A DNA stretch of 32,100 nt, taken from JBEKSX01 sp049516635. Lineage in GTDB: Bacteria > Bacteroidota > Ignavibacteria > Tepidaquicellales > OLB5. This document shows, one piece after another, positions 12,953 through 21,981 of this stretch. The stretch's first letter is position 1. Each line of letters opens with the position of its first letter. Made by a program: the position numbers and the translations under genes. The notes beneath the pieces are model-generated. The model did no database searches. It worked only from the letters and a program-made list of their open reading frames with translations, and was not told the DNA's origin. The stretch lies in assembly GCA_049516635.1 (NCBI GenBank), contig JBEKSX010000025.1:1-32100 (forward strand). Direction: 5' to 3'.

Positions 12953-14758
12953 ATGAAAAAGCATAAATTAAATATCATTAATATACTTCTTCTTTCAATT
13001 TCGATAATTTTTATATTCAGTTCCTGCGGAAAGGACGAAAAGACGGTCACAGATCTGAACAAAGGCGATAACACGGTAGCACCATGGGATACTGCCGGAG
13101 CCATTACTGGTGACTGGGTAATAATGAGAGAAATGGCTGACGCAGAAAAGCTCAATCCCGTAGTAACCAACGATGCATCAGCAGACCAGGTAGACGTCCT
13201 GATATTCGAAAACCTCAATAATGTAGATAACGAAACATTCGAACTGATGCCCTGGATCGCATCGTTACCGGAAATATCGGATGACCATCTGTCCTACACA
13301 TATCATCTAAGTAAAGATGTAAAGTTTTCGGACGGTTCTCCTTTAACGGGAGTAGATGTGATATTTTCCATGAAAGCGATCAAGAACCCGTTTGCCGATG
13401 ATGCTGCGTTAAGAAATTATTATGAATCCTTAAAAAAGATTGAGCTCGTAAACGGGGACCCGTATACTATAAAAGTCACGATGTCTAAGCCTTACTGGAG
13501 AGCTATATATTCCAACGGCACTTTCCCAATTCTGCCCAAAAGTATTCTCGATCCTGAGGGACTGACCGATAAATACGATTGGAGCGAATTAACAGATTAT
13601 AAGATTGCAGAGAAAAATCCTGTGATAAGAAAATTCGGTGACTTTTTAAACACACAGGAAGTTTCAAGGGAACCGAAATACGTTGTAGGTTCAGGTCCCT
13701 ATATGCTCGAGAAATGGGAAACAGGACAAGCTTTAAATTTAAAGAAGAATCCTAATTACTGGGGTAAAAAATTAAGTCCTGCCTACCCTGAAAAGATCAT
13801 TTTCAAAATAATACAGGATAAATCGGGCGCGATAGTCTCTGCAAAGAACAATGATGTTGATGTTATGTACGTGGAAGACCCCACCGATTTTTATAAGAAT
13901 ATGCAGGACCCGGGAAAATTCCATCTGCAGAAAGCCACACCTTTAGAACCTGTATTCAGTTATATCGGCTGGAATCAGAAAAACCCGTTGTTTGCAGATA
14001 AAAGAGTAAGAATGGCACTGGCATATTTGATAGACAGAAAAACGATCATTGATAAAATAAATTTCGGGATGTCAGTTCCGATACAGTCACCGGTGTTTTA
14101 TAAAGATAAAAAATACCTGAACACAGATCTCCCGGAGATACCTTACGATCCTGAGAAGGCAAAACAGCTTCTTGCAGAAGCCGGGTGGAAAGATTCTGAC
14201 GGTGATGGAGTACTTGACAAAATTGTTGATGGTAAGAAAATGAATTTCAAATTTACATTCCTTAACAACAACAATCCAGTAAGGAAACAAACCCTGCTGA
14301 TAATAATTGATGCAATGAAGAAGATCGGAATCCAGGCAGACCTGCAGGATCTCGAATGGTCCGTGTATCTGGATAAAACAAAAAAGCACGAATTCGATGC
14401 AACACTCGCTGCATGGCAGCTAGGTGTTTTGCCCCCCGATGAATACCAGATATGGCATTCTTCACAGGCACAGGGCGAAGGCAGCAATTACATAAGCTTT
14501 ATCAATGCGGAGTCGGATAAAATTTTAGAGGACTTCAGAACAGAATTCGATGAAGCAAAGAGGATCGAAATGCTGAAGAAGTGGCAGAAGCTCATCTATG
14601 ATGAACAGCCATACACTTTCCTCTGGAGCCCGAAAGCAAGGTATATTTATAATGACAGGTTCAAAAATACTAGATGGTATAACAGGGGCAACAGCCCGGC
14701 ATTGAACGAGTGGTGGGTACCCAAATCATTGCAGAAATACACCCAGTCAATGAACTAA
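12953..14758 (+). CDS. ABC transporter family 5 substrate-binding lipoprotein (second copy)
   Basis: 601 residues, lipobox IFSSC (C25). It shares with the preceding protein TGDWVI.RE, EKLNPV, DDAALRNY, GSGPYMLEKWETGQ, NFGMSVPIQSPV, DSDGDGVLDK and PDEYQIWHSSQ.QGEGSNYISF, so the pair arose by tandem duplication. Both copies look intact. Differences are spread over the protein, including the region before the second lobe, so the two may bind different peptides. The 85-bp gap before this gene is AT-rich and could hold its own promoter. Permease genes follow after 34 bp. Confidence 0.92.
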   Translation: MKKHKLNIINILLLSISIIFIFSSCGKDEKTVTDLNKGDNTVAPWDTAGAITGDWVIMREMADAEKLNPVVTNDASADQVDVLIFENLNNVDNETFELMPWIASLPEISDDHLSYTYHLSKDVKFSDGSPLTGVDVIFSMKAIKNPFADDAALRNYYESLKKIELVNGDPYTIKVTMSKPYWRAIYSNGTFPILPKSILDPEGLTDKYDWSELTDYKIAEKNPVIRKFGDFLNTQEVSREPKYVVGSGPYMLEKWETGQALNLKKNPNYWGKKLSPAYPEKIIFKIIQDKSGAIVSAKNNDVDVMYVEDPTDFYKNMQDPGKFHLQKATPLEPVFSYIGWNQKNPLFADKRVRMALAYLIDRKTIIDKINFGMSVPIQSPVFYKDKKYLNTDLPEIPYDPEKAKQLLAEAGWKDSDGDGVLDKIVDGKKMNFKFTFLNNNNPVRKQTLLIIIDAMKKIGIQADLQDLEWSVYLDKTKKHEFDATLAAWQLGVLPPDEYQIWHSSQAQGEGSNYISFINAESDKILEDFRTEFDEAKRIEMLKKWQKLIYDEQPYTFLWSPKARYIYNDRFKNTRWYNRGNSPALNEWWVPKSLQKYTQSMN

Positions 14759-14792
14759 AAGTTTTATACTAATATTATTCCAGGCAACCGAA

Positions 14793-15809
14793 ATGACAGA
14801 ATATGTAATTAAAAGAATATTGCTCTTCATTCCTACGCTTATAGCGATCACTTTGATCACATTTGCGATTTCGCATCTGGCACCGGGAGACCCGACCGAG
14901 CTTAAGGTGGGCGTAAGCCAGGAATCGATGAAAGCAGATGAAAAGAGCCAGCTTAACGAACAGGCTAAGAACTACTACAAACAGAAATGGGGACTTGACA
15001 AACCTCTATATACCCAATATTTTATCTGGCTTGGTAATATGGTCACGGGTGATTTCGGTAACTCTTTTGTGGATAACAGACCTGTGATGGGCAAAATAAT
15101 CGAACGCCTGCCCGTAACGATACCTATAAGCTTGATAACAATTTGCCTATCGTACCTCATAGCAATACCGATAGGTATATATTCTGCCGCTAGACAATAC
15201 AGCTTCTGGGACAGATTCTCAACTTTTGTACTTTTCCTGCTTTATTCACTGCCTACATTCTGGATCGCCACCATGGCAATCATTTTTCTGGCTAATGTGG
15301 AGTACCTGAAGATATTTCCGACCTCAGGACTTACTTCGCTGGGCTCGGATAACTGGCCTTTCTTCGAAAGGATGTGGGACAGGGTTTGGCACCTTATACT
15401 TCCCATTTCTATCTATGCTTACGGAAGCTTCGCATTTCTATCGAGACAGATGAGAGGAAGCATGCTCGAAGTTATAAGACAGGATTATATCCGTACGGCA
15501 CGCGCTAAGGGATTGAAAGAAAAAACTGTTATTCTTAAACATGCCCTGAGAAATTCTTTGATTCCCATTATCACGCTGTTCGGCGGAATTTTCCCCGCAC
15601 TGGTAGGAGGCAGTGTGATAATAGAAACAATATTTAGTATTCCGGGCATAGGGCAGCTTGCTTTCCAGGCACTTATAGCAAGAGATTACCCATTAATTAT
15701 GGCAGAACTTGTTATGGCGGCAGTGCTGACGCTCATCGGCTTGCTTATGGTTGATATTCTTTATGCTTTTGTTGACCCGAGAATTGCATTTACCAAAAAA
15801 TCAACTTAG
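14793..15809 (+). CDS. Oligopeptide ABC transporter permease, DppB/OppB type
   Basis: 338 residues. It opens with YVIKRILLFIPTLIAITLITF, the usual first membrane segment and LAPGDP motif, has about six membrane segments, and carries the cytoplasmic EAA loop DYIRTARAKGLKEKTVILKHALRNSLIP where the ATPase docks. The C-terminus YAFVDPRI is standard. It forms a heterodimeric channel with the permease encoded next. An extended extracytoplasmic segment with about ten charged residues follows the first membrane helix (SQESMKADEKSQLNEQAK). No ATP-binding subunit gene is present in the window. Confidence 0.93.
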   Translation: MTEYVIKRILLFIPTLIAITLITFAISHLAPGDPTELKVGVSQESMKADEKSQLNEQAKNYYKQKWGLDKPLYTQYFIWLGNMVTGDFGNSFVDNRPVMGKIIERLPVTIPISLITICLSYLIAIPIGIYSAARQYSFWDRFSTFVLFLLYSLPTFWIATMAIIFLANVEYLKIFPTSGLTSLGSDNWPFFERMWDRVWHLILPISIYAYGSFAFLSRQMRGSMLEVIRQDYIRTARAKGLKEKTVILKHALRNSLIPIITLFGGIFPALVGGSVIIETIFSIPGIGQLAFQALIARDYPLIMAELVMAAVLTLIGLLMVDILYAFVDPRIAFTKKST

Positions 15810-15849
15810 ATTAATTACTGATAAGATTTTTTCAGGAGTTAAATAATAA

Positions 15850-16932
15850 ATGAACAGAGTGACTGAAGAAATAAAAGAAGAAAAAGCTCAGAAGGATGAA
15901 TCCACATACTCAGATACAGGACGCGAAGTAGGACAGAGCTACTGGTCACTTGTTAAGCACCAGTACAGAAAGAACACACTGGCGATGGTGGCACTATATG
16001 CCGTAATAGCTTTGATACTGCTTGCACTGCTGGCAGATTTTTTGGCAAATAACAAACCGATATACTGCAATTATAACGGAGTTACTTATTTCCCTATCCT
16101 GAAACAATACGCAGTAGATCTTGGTATTTCGAAATGGGAGCCGGAGCTTCTGAATGTAGACTTCAAGGCGCTTGATCTAAAGTCTTCTATATGGCCCCCG
16201 ATCAAATTCTATTATTCGGATGTAGATCTCTATAACAGCGCAACCGGACCTTCAATAGCAACAGGACATTTTCTTGGTACAGACCAGATAGGAAGGGACG
16301 TTTTGAGCGGTCTTATACATGGAGCCAGGATATCTCTTGCGGTGGGATTTGTTGCGGCAGGCATTGCTGTTATCATTGGTGTTATACTGGGTGCTATAGC
16401 AGGCTTTTACGGGGGAAGGATCGATCTCGGTATTATGAGGTTTATTGAGATAATGATGCTGTTTCCTTCATTCTTTCTCATTATCACTATAGTAGCTCTG
16501 TATGGTTCCAGCATCTGGTTCATTATGATGGCCATAGGCTTAACAACGTGGGAAGGTGATGCCAGGCTGATAAGGGGTGAGGTACTTAAAGTGAGAAATA
16601 TGGATTATATCACAGCTGCAACTTCCATCGGATTACCGAACCGGAGGATCATCTTCAGGCATGTATTACCAAATTCGTTGGCGCCTGTATTGGTTTCCGC
16701 AGCATTCGAAATTGCTGGAGCGATCCTTATCGAAGCAGGCTTGAGTTTTTTGGGATTTGGGGTAAAAGCTACTGTCGTAACTTGGGGTTCCGTACTGCAA
16801 TCCGCAAGGGGTGCAACCAGTTCATGGTGGCTTGCAGTGTTCCCCGGCTTTATGATATTTATCTCTATTGTTGCATACAGTCTGGTGGGTGAAGGTTTAA
16901 GGGATGCATTAGACCCGAGACTTAGAGATTAG
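15850..16932 (+). CDS. Oligopeptide ABC transporter permease, DppC/OppC (YejE-like) type
   Basis: 360 residues. A cytoplasmic N-terminus with SYWSLVKHQYRKN leads into the first membrane helix (about 46-68). A long outer segment (about 69-135) containing GVTYFPILKQYA and WPPIKFYYSD precedes HFLGTDQIGRDVLSGLIHGARISL, the hallmark of this family. This long segment resembles YejE-type permeases. The EAA loop is DYITAATSIGLPNRRIIFRHVLPNSLAP. The C-terminus GEGLRDALDPRLRD is typical. AGGAG at 15834-15838 is the ribosome site. It pairs with the preceding permease; the ATPases must be encoded elsewhere. Confidence 0.93.
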   Translation: MNRVTEEIKEEKAQKDESTYSDTGREVGQSYWSLVKHQYRKNTLAMVALYAVIALILLALLADFLANNKPIYCNYNGVTYFPILKQYAVDLGISKWEPELLNVDFKALDLKSSIWPPIKFYYSDVDLYNSATGPSIATGHFLGTDQIGRDVLSGLIHGARISLAVGFVAAGIAVIIGVILGAIAGFYGGRIDLGIMRFIEIMMLFPSFFLIITIVALYGSSIWFIMMAIGLTTWEGDARLIRGEVLKVRNMDYITAATSIGLPNRRIIFRHVLPNSLAPVLVSAAFEIAGAILIEAGLSFLGFGVKATVVTWGSVLQSARGATSSWWLAVFPGFMIFISIVAYSLVGEGLRDALDPRLRD

Positions 16933-16997
16933 GTATTAAAGAAACTAAATTAAAAAGTTTTCAATTATTATATTAACCAAAACGGGAGGAATTCAAT

Positions 16998-17225
16998 ATG
17001 GTTTGGACTCTGGAATTAGCTTCTTATCTTGATGATGCACCGTGGCCTGCGAATAAGAATGAGTTGATTGATTACGCACAGAGGACCGGAGCACCTCAGG
17101 AAGTTATTGATAATCTTAAGGAGTTAGAAGATTCTGAAGAACCATATGAAAGTATAGAAGAAATATGGCTCGATTATCCTACGAAAGAAGATTTCTTTTA
17201 TGACGATGAGGAAAAAGATATCTAA
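16998..17225 (+). CDS. Small acidic DUF2795 protein
   Basis: 75 residues, strongly acidic at the C-terminus. APWPANKNELIDYAQRTGAPQEVIDNLKEL matches the DUF2795 pattern of a short helical domain (W/YPA.K.EL...A...GA...V...L..L), followed by EEPYESIEEIW. Function is unknown. A good ribosome site, GGGAGG, precedes the ATG. It is the last gene before an intrinsic terminator and lies 65 bp after the permease genes, so it may be part of that transcription unit. Confidence 0.8.
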   Translation: MVWTLELASYLDDAPWPANKNELIDYAQRTGAPQEVIDNLKELEDSEEPYESIEEIWLDYPTKEDFFYDDEEKDI

Positions 17226-17252
17226 TTTTCTTTCCCTTCACATATAATTTAC

Positions 17253-17285
17253 ACCCGGCTTTTCTAAGGCTGGGTTTTCTTTTCA
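17253..17285 (+). terminator. Rho-independent terminator after the peptide transporter cluster
   Basis: ACCCGGCT (17253-17260) pairs with GGCTGGGT (17268-17275), with two G-T pairs and a 7-nt loop, followed by TTTTCTTTTC. This is the clearest intrinsic terminator in the window and closes the unit that ends with the DUF2795 gene. Confidence 0.85.
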
Positions 17286-17334
17286 TTTAGGTGATTTTTA
17301 GAGCCATTAACTTATCCTCCTCAACTTTTGCATA

Positions 17335-19356
17335 ATGCATTTCACAAAGAACTGGAAATTTCTTGTTTTATCTGTTTTTGTAATTATTCTATGTTCCAAC
17401 CGGGAGGTTCTAGCCCAGAGAAGAACCGATTTCCCCGACAGCTTGCGTATACAATACACCGTAGATGACATTACATTTGAATTCAAAACTTCCGAAACTC
17501 TGGATAAGAACTCTATCCTCTACATTCTATCACTTCAAAAAGACCAGGTTTTTAAGCGCAGAACATTTGAAGAGGACAGGCTGAGGATAAAAAAATATTA
17601 CTTCGACAACGGTTTCTTTGATGTTGTTGTAGATACATCCGCTCAATATGACAATGAAGCAGAGACGGTAATCGCAAACTTCATTATTATTGAGAACGGA
17701 AGATACACGTTCGATAAAATTACGATTCTCGGTTTAAATAAGGTCTCTCCAGATGTACTAGGAAGCATCAATAAGAGCCTGACATTAAAGACAGGCGATT
17801 TTTATAATAGAGATGCAATTATAGCGGAAACCGGCATTATCCTCGGGATCCTTCAGGACAACGGTTATTTCTACGCAAGCCTTGATACTGCAAACGGAAC
17901 AATAGTTTCAAAGTATCCCACGGGAAGCCAGGGGTACGGGAACAAAGTTAATCTCCAACTTTCATTTATCGGGGCCGATAAACAGTACCATTTCGGAACC
18001 ACGAAGATAAATATAAAGGATAACAAGTATGGACTCAAAGATGATCTGATTATAAGGGGTTTATCTTATAAACCCGGAGATCTATACAGCAAGACACAGA
18101 TCTCTATCAGCGAAAGGAACTTTTCCAATATTTCTATCGTGCAGAGCGGAAGGATATTAATCGACACATTGATGGACAGTTCCAGCACTATAAATTTAAA
18201 GGTGGAAATAACACTTAACAAAAAATATGAGGTAACACCGAACCTGGTTGCAGTAGATATAGACAACCTGTTCTTCGGCGGCGCGGGAATCCAGTATTTT
18301 GATAGGAATTTTTTAGGCGGGGGCAGAACCTTCCAGATCGGTGTGCAGGGTTATTTGCACTCAAAGGATATCAACAGGGTAGATTTTTCGTCAACCGTAT
18401 TTCAACCGTATTTATTCAATTACAGGATCACAGGTACGTACAATTTAAAATTTATATTTTACAATTTCGATAAGAGCCTTCAATTTACCACCATTCAAAA
18501 CCTCTTCAGATTTTACTATATCATTGCTCCCTATACATTCTATAACAGTGCATATTCCGATATCACATTCGACCTTTTGAGGACAAAGTATAAAGAAACC
18601 GTGATCAGCGGCACAGATACATCTTTATCGGGGACTATCACGAACCAGATGAACTCGATAATCGGATTTACTATAGTCCATGATAACACAAATGATGTAT
18701 TCAGCCCGACGAAAGGCTTATACCATTCAATTACGCTGGAAAATGCAGGATTACTGCCGAGGTTAGTTAGTATACTTAATTCCAACATCAGTTATTCACA
18801 ATACTTTAAAATTTATCTCCTGAATAAAATATTCCATGACATTACGGGAGGCAAGGCAACGCAAATAGTTGCGGGACAGATCAAACTCGGAGATATTATC
18901 GAATACGGTAAGGGGGCTAATGTGGTGCCAGTTGCTCCATTATATAAATTTTTCAGCGGAGGTAGCAGCAGTCTGAGAGGATGGAATGCAAAAGAAGGCG
19001 GGATACTGGAATCACCGGAAACGGGGGGAACCTTTCTGTTCGAAGGCTCATTGGAAATGAGATGGAAAACCTTCGCAATGAATCAGAACTTTTTTAAAAA
19101 TATCTGGACGGTGTATTTCCTCGATTTCGGAAACGTTTGGGAAAAAGATAAGTATTTCCGCTTCAGCCAGATAGCTCTTGCGGTCGGATTGGGCATAAGA
19201 TATGACACGTTTATCGGACCCCTGCGTTTAGACCTTGGATTTAAACTCTATGACCCGACCGCTGAACAAAACAAGAAATGGCTTTTCAAAGATCTGCACA
19301 ATACTTTCAAAGATCATAAATTTGCAGTTCAATTCGGATTAGGCAATGCATTTTAA
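17335..19356 (+). CDS. Omp85-family outer membrane protein (BamA/TamA-like)
   Basis: 673 residues. A signal peptide ends near residue 28 (REVLAQ). The N-terminal third has POTRA-like repeats: ILSLQKDQVFKRRTFEEDRLRIKKYYFDNGFFDVVVD, then YTFDKITILGLNKVSPDVL and a later block ending LSYKPGDLYSKTQISISERNFSN. The C-terminal half is a 16-strand-type surface-antigen barrel with FDRNFLGGGRTFQIG, NDVFSPTKGLYHSI, the FFSGGSSSLRGW motif of the L6 loop (R/K-G-W) and a final Phe (FGLGNAF). It should insert or translocate proteins at the outer membrane. It is shorter than BamA (about 800), so TamA-like or a divergent paralogue is possible. The next gene, holB, starts 24 bp after it. Confidence 0.9.
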   Translation: MHFTKNWKFLVLSVFVIILCSNREVLAQRRTDFPDSLRIQYTVDDITFEFKTSETLDKNSILYILSLQKDQVFKRRTFEEDRLRIKKYYFDNGFFDVVVDTSAQYDNEAETVIANFIIIENGRYTFDKITILGLNKVSPDVLGSINKSLTLKTGDFYNRDAIIAETGIILGILQDNGYFYASLDTANGTIVSKYPTGSQGYGNKVNLQLSFIGADKQYHFGTTKINIKDNKYGLKDDLIIRGLSYKPGDLYSKTQISISERNFSNISIVQSGRILIDTLMDSSSTINLKVEITLNKKYEVTPNLVAVDIDNLFFGGAGIQYFDRNFLGGGRTFQIGVQGYLHSKDINRVDFSSTVFQPYLFNYRITGTYNLKFIFYNFDKSLQFTTIQNLFRFYYIIAPYTFYNSAYSDITFDLLRTKYKETVISGTDTSLSGTITNQMNSIIGFTIVHDNTNDVFSPTKGLYHSITLENAGLLPRLVSILNSNISYSQYFKIYLLNKIFHDITGGKATQIVAGQIKLGDIIEYGKGANVVPVAPLYKFFSGGSSSLRGWNAKEGGILESPETGGTFLFEGSLEMRWKTFAMNQNFFKNIWTVYFLDFGNVWEKDKYFRFSQIALAVGLGIRYDTFIGPLRLDLGFKLYDPTAEQNKKWLFKDLHNTFKDHKFAVQFGLGNAF

Positions 19357-19379
19357 ACCAATGTGGAGACCGAACAGTA

Positions 19380-20522
19380 ATGTGGCGTAATATCATAGGT
19401 CAGGATAATGCAGTAGCTAAGCTGAGATCCATTTATACCGCCGGCAGGATAGCTCATGCATATCTTTTCTACGGAAATGAAGGAATAGGCAAAGATGCTG
19501 CAGCAATAGAATTTGCAAAGCTGATAAACTGTACCAGCGTAAAGAACGAAGAAGCATGCGATAAATGTGACAATTGTAAAAAAATTTCTTCCTTCAGATC
19601 AGAATATTTTCATTTCATATGCGCATTGCCTGCAGGAAGATCTGAACAAATAGATTCCGATCCTCTTGAAAAATTGGAATCAGGCGATTACGAAACCTAC
19701 CTGGAGCAAGTCAAATTCAAATCCGAAAACCCGTACCATCACGTCAATATACCGGGTGCGAATAATATAAGGATAAACAGCATCAGGGACCTGATAAACC
19801 GGATCTATTTTACATCGGGCAAACATTTTAAAAAGGTCTTCCTTATCTCGGAAGCCGATAAAATGAAACAGGAAGCAGCAAATGCGCTGCTTAAGGTCCT
19901 TGAGGAACCGCCCAGGAACAGCATTTTGATACTGACTACGTCGAAGATCAATGCCTTGCCGCAAACCGTCACCGGAAGATGCCAGAAGATTTATTTTGAA
20001 CCCCTCCCTACCGCACAAATAAAAGATATGCTGACATCCTCCCTCAAGAACAATTCTATGGTTTCCCCGGAAGAAGAAATAGATCTCGCCGCAAGGTTAA
20101 GTACGGGAAGCTATGTACGAGCAATAGAACTTCTCGGACTTGGTATATCCGATATCAGGGAACAGGCGGTAAATTTTCTGGTAGCGCTTCTGAAGGATAA
20201 CCCGGCAGAAACGGTTTCCATCATAAGAACTGTAACCTCCCGGAATGATAAAGAACGAACAAAATATTTTCTCGTTTTCCTTACTATATGGTTCAGAGAC
20301 CTGCTATTAATGAAGTATAATGGAAACGCTAACCTGACACCGGATATTTCGAACAAGGACATCGCAGACAGGCTAAGCAGGTTCAATTCCAATTATCCGG
20401 ATACGGATATTTTTTCCATCATAAATGACATTGAAGAATCTGTGAGACAACTTTCACAAAATGTCCAGCTCAACCTTATACTTATCAATCTTGCCTTTAA
20501 ATTAAGAAAATACATAAAGTAA
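19380..20522 (+). CDS. holB: DNA polymerase III subunit delta prime (clamp-loader AAA+ protein)
   Basis: 380 residues. It begins MWRNIIGQDNAVAKLRS and has the P-loop GNEGIGKD (32-39), four cysteines C51, C60, C63 and C66 that fit the zinc module of the clamp-loader family, and EADKMKQEAANALLKVLEEPP with a sensor region LILTTSKINALPQTVTGRCQKIYF. DnaX (gamma/tau) has GxxGxGKT and the SRC motif; here the P-loop ends in Asp and the motif reads GRC, which favours delta prime. It loads the sliding clamp as part of the replisome. It follows the Omp85 gene by 24 bp and may share its transcript. Confidence 0.88.
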   Translation: MWRNIIGQDNAVAKLRSIYTAGRIAHAYLFYGNEGIGKDAAAIEFAKLINCTSVKNEEACDKCDNCKKISSFRSEYFHFICALPAGRSEQIDSDPLEKLESGDYETYLEQVKFKSENPYHHVNIPGANNIRINSIRDLINRIYFTSGKHFKKVFLISEADKMKQEAANALLKVLEEPPRNSILILTTSKINALPQTVTGRCQKIYFEPLPTAQIKDMLTSSLKNNSMVSPEEEIDLAARLSTGSYVRAIELLGLGISDIREQAVNFLVALLKDNPAETVSIIRTVTSRNDKERTKYFLVFLTIWFRDLLLMKYNGNANLTPDISNKDIADRLSRFNSNYPDTDIFSIINDIEESVRQLSQNVQLNLILINLAFKLRKYIK

Positions 20523-20607
20523 GCACTCCAGCATTTTCACGCCAAATTAATTCAATCGATTAAACCTTATCAGTCAGAAATTGTCTAACTAATAAAGGAG
20601 AAAAATC

Positions 20608-20841
20608 GTGCTAAAACTTACAAAATTAATAATAACAGCAATAATATTTATTCTTTTTGCAAGTACATTTGCCCCAGATATTGATGCCAGGCCGAGACAT
20701 GTTGTTTACCTTGTCAACCCGCATTTAAGAGTTGTGAGAATGGTCAGACCGTTCCACAGATATGTGTGGGTCAGAGGCCATTACAGAGTGAACGGCTATG
20801 GTTTTTTGGTTTGGATACCCGGACATAGGGTAAGAGTTTGA
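20608..20841 (+). CDS. Small exported WxxGxW/YxWxxGHY-type protein
   Basis: 77 residues. A signal peptide (about 1-27, ending DIDA) leads to a mature part of only 50 residues, basic and rich in Arg, His, Val and Tyr. YVWVRGHYRVNGYGFLVWIPGHRV shows two copies of a W-x-x-G-H pattern as in the WxxGxW repeat family of small periplasmic or surface proteins. The start is GTG with AAGGAG 7 nt upstream (20595-20600), a strong ribosome site. It is a single gene followed by an intrinsic terminator. Function is unknown; the family is often exported and cationic. Confidence 0.8.
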   Translation: MLKLTKLIITAIIFILFASTFAPDIDARPRHVVYLVNPHLRVVRMVRPFHRYVWVRGHYRVNGYGFLVWIPGHRVRV

Positions 20842-20887
20842 TCTTATAATCGTTCTATACTTTCTCATAACCTCATAACCCCCGCTG

Positions 20888-20930
20888 AAGCCTGTCATTA
20901 AAATTAGTGGCGGGCTTTAGTTTTAATACA
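20888..20930 (+). terminator. Intrinsic terminator after the small exported protein
   Basis: AAGCCTGTCA (20888-20897) pairs with TGGCGGGCTT (20908-20917), with two G-T pairs, around a 10-nt loop, followed by TAGTTTTAATA. It ends the short transcript of the small exported protein; the gene opposite (minus strand) stops just beyond. Confidence 0.7.
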
Positions 20931-20935
20931 CCTTA

Positions 20936-21907
20936 CTATTTTTTTATAAATACCTTTTGTTCACCTATATTCAGCGGAAATATCATATCTGAAAGATTAT
21001 CCGTTTTAATAATGGACCTCAGGGTTTCCAGCGGCATGTCTGCCTGTGCCTGAGCAAAGTACAATGTACCGTAATGTATCGGTATCATCCATTTTGCTTT
21101 GATATCTTTAAATATCATCACTGCATCTGGTGGAAAAGCATGCGTCCTGGTTCCAGTGTTTGTACAATCGGCGCACGGCCCGATAGGGATCATTGCCAGG
21201 TCGATATTAAAATTATCACCGATCTTTTTAAACATAACCGTGTCATAGCCAGTATCACCTGCATAATAAACTGTCAGCCCGTTGTATTGAATTATATAGC
21301 TTGTGTAAGAATTATCGCCCCATACATAGCCGTCAAGCCCGTATCTTCCTCCCCAATGTCTTGCAAAGACTGTAGTTACAACCACATTGTTGATGGTCCT
21401 TCTTTCACCGATATAAGTATGCAGATAACCGTCATCATTTCTCATCCTGATAAATTCGAAATTCATAGAAGGCAAAAATTTTTCGGTCCCTTCCGGGAAA
21501 ATAAGAGCGGCTCCACTTGATCTATCTTCAAGCATTCCAAGACTGCTCAGGCATAAATGATCGAAGTGCGGATGTGAGATGAGTATAATATCACACCTCG
21601 GTATATCATCGGGATCAATGCCCGGATCTACAACCCGCCTTGCCAGTTCGCCAACAGTATTAGACAGGAACGGATCGGTTATAATGACTTTATCGTCCAT
21701 TTGCAGCAATACGGTCGAGTGTCCTATCCATAGAGCAGAGAGCCTTACATCGGCCTTTATGGGGTCCTTTATTTTATTTGCAACCGCTCTTGAATGCGAA
21801 AAAAAGACAGGAACATTTCTGACCGCGATGTAAAAAATATTACAGGAAGTAATGGTAAGCATCAGGATGCACAGCACAAATAATAAATATTTTTTTACAT
21901 TATTCAT
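20936..21907 (-). CDS. Membrane-anchored metallo-beta-lactamase-fold hydrolase (NAPE-PLD/UlaG-like)
   Basis: 323 residues. The N-terminus is a membrane anchor and likely lipobox (LTITSC, C22). The catalytic domain has ALWIGHSTVLLQMDDKVIITDP, metal motif HPHFDH (H112, H114, D116, H117), FARHWGGRYGLDGYVWG (H184), AGDTGYD (D218) and PIHYGT (H278). This order is that of the NAPE-PLD/RomA-type branch, whose members hydrolyse phosphodiester or lipid substrates with two metal ions. The substrate is unknown. A stretch PCADCTNTGTRTH (244-256) with two extra cysteines is unusual for the group. It is transcribed divergently from the glycosyltransferase gene, 74 bp away. Confidence 0.88.
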   Translation of the reverse strand: MNNVKKYLLFVLCILMLTITSCNIFYIAVRNVPVFFSHSRAVANKIKDPIKADVRLSALWIGHSTVLLQMDDKVIITDPFLSNTVGELARRVVDPGIDPDDIPRCDIILISHPHFDHLCLSSLGMLEDRSSGAALIFPEGTEKFLPSMNFEFIRMRNDDGYLHTYIGERRTINNVVVTTVFARHWGGRYGLDGYVWGDNSYTSYIIQYNGLTVYYAGDTGYDTVMFKKIGDNFNIDLAMIPIGPCADCTNTGTRTHAFPPDAVMIFKDIKAKWMIPIHYGTLYFAQAQADMPLETLRSIIKTDNLSDMIFPLNIGEQKVFIKK

Positions 21908-21981
21908 AGTTCTGTTTCAAACTAATCAAAAAATAATTCTTTTTCAATTACAACTCTTGCTGTGAATTGTTAAATTTGCAC

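Noticed and set aside
14087..14487. Overlapping open frames on the minus strand within the second binding protein
   Set aside because: They lie opposite a well-conserved coding region and share no known motifs.
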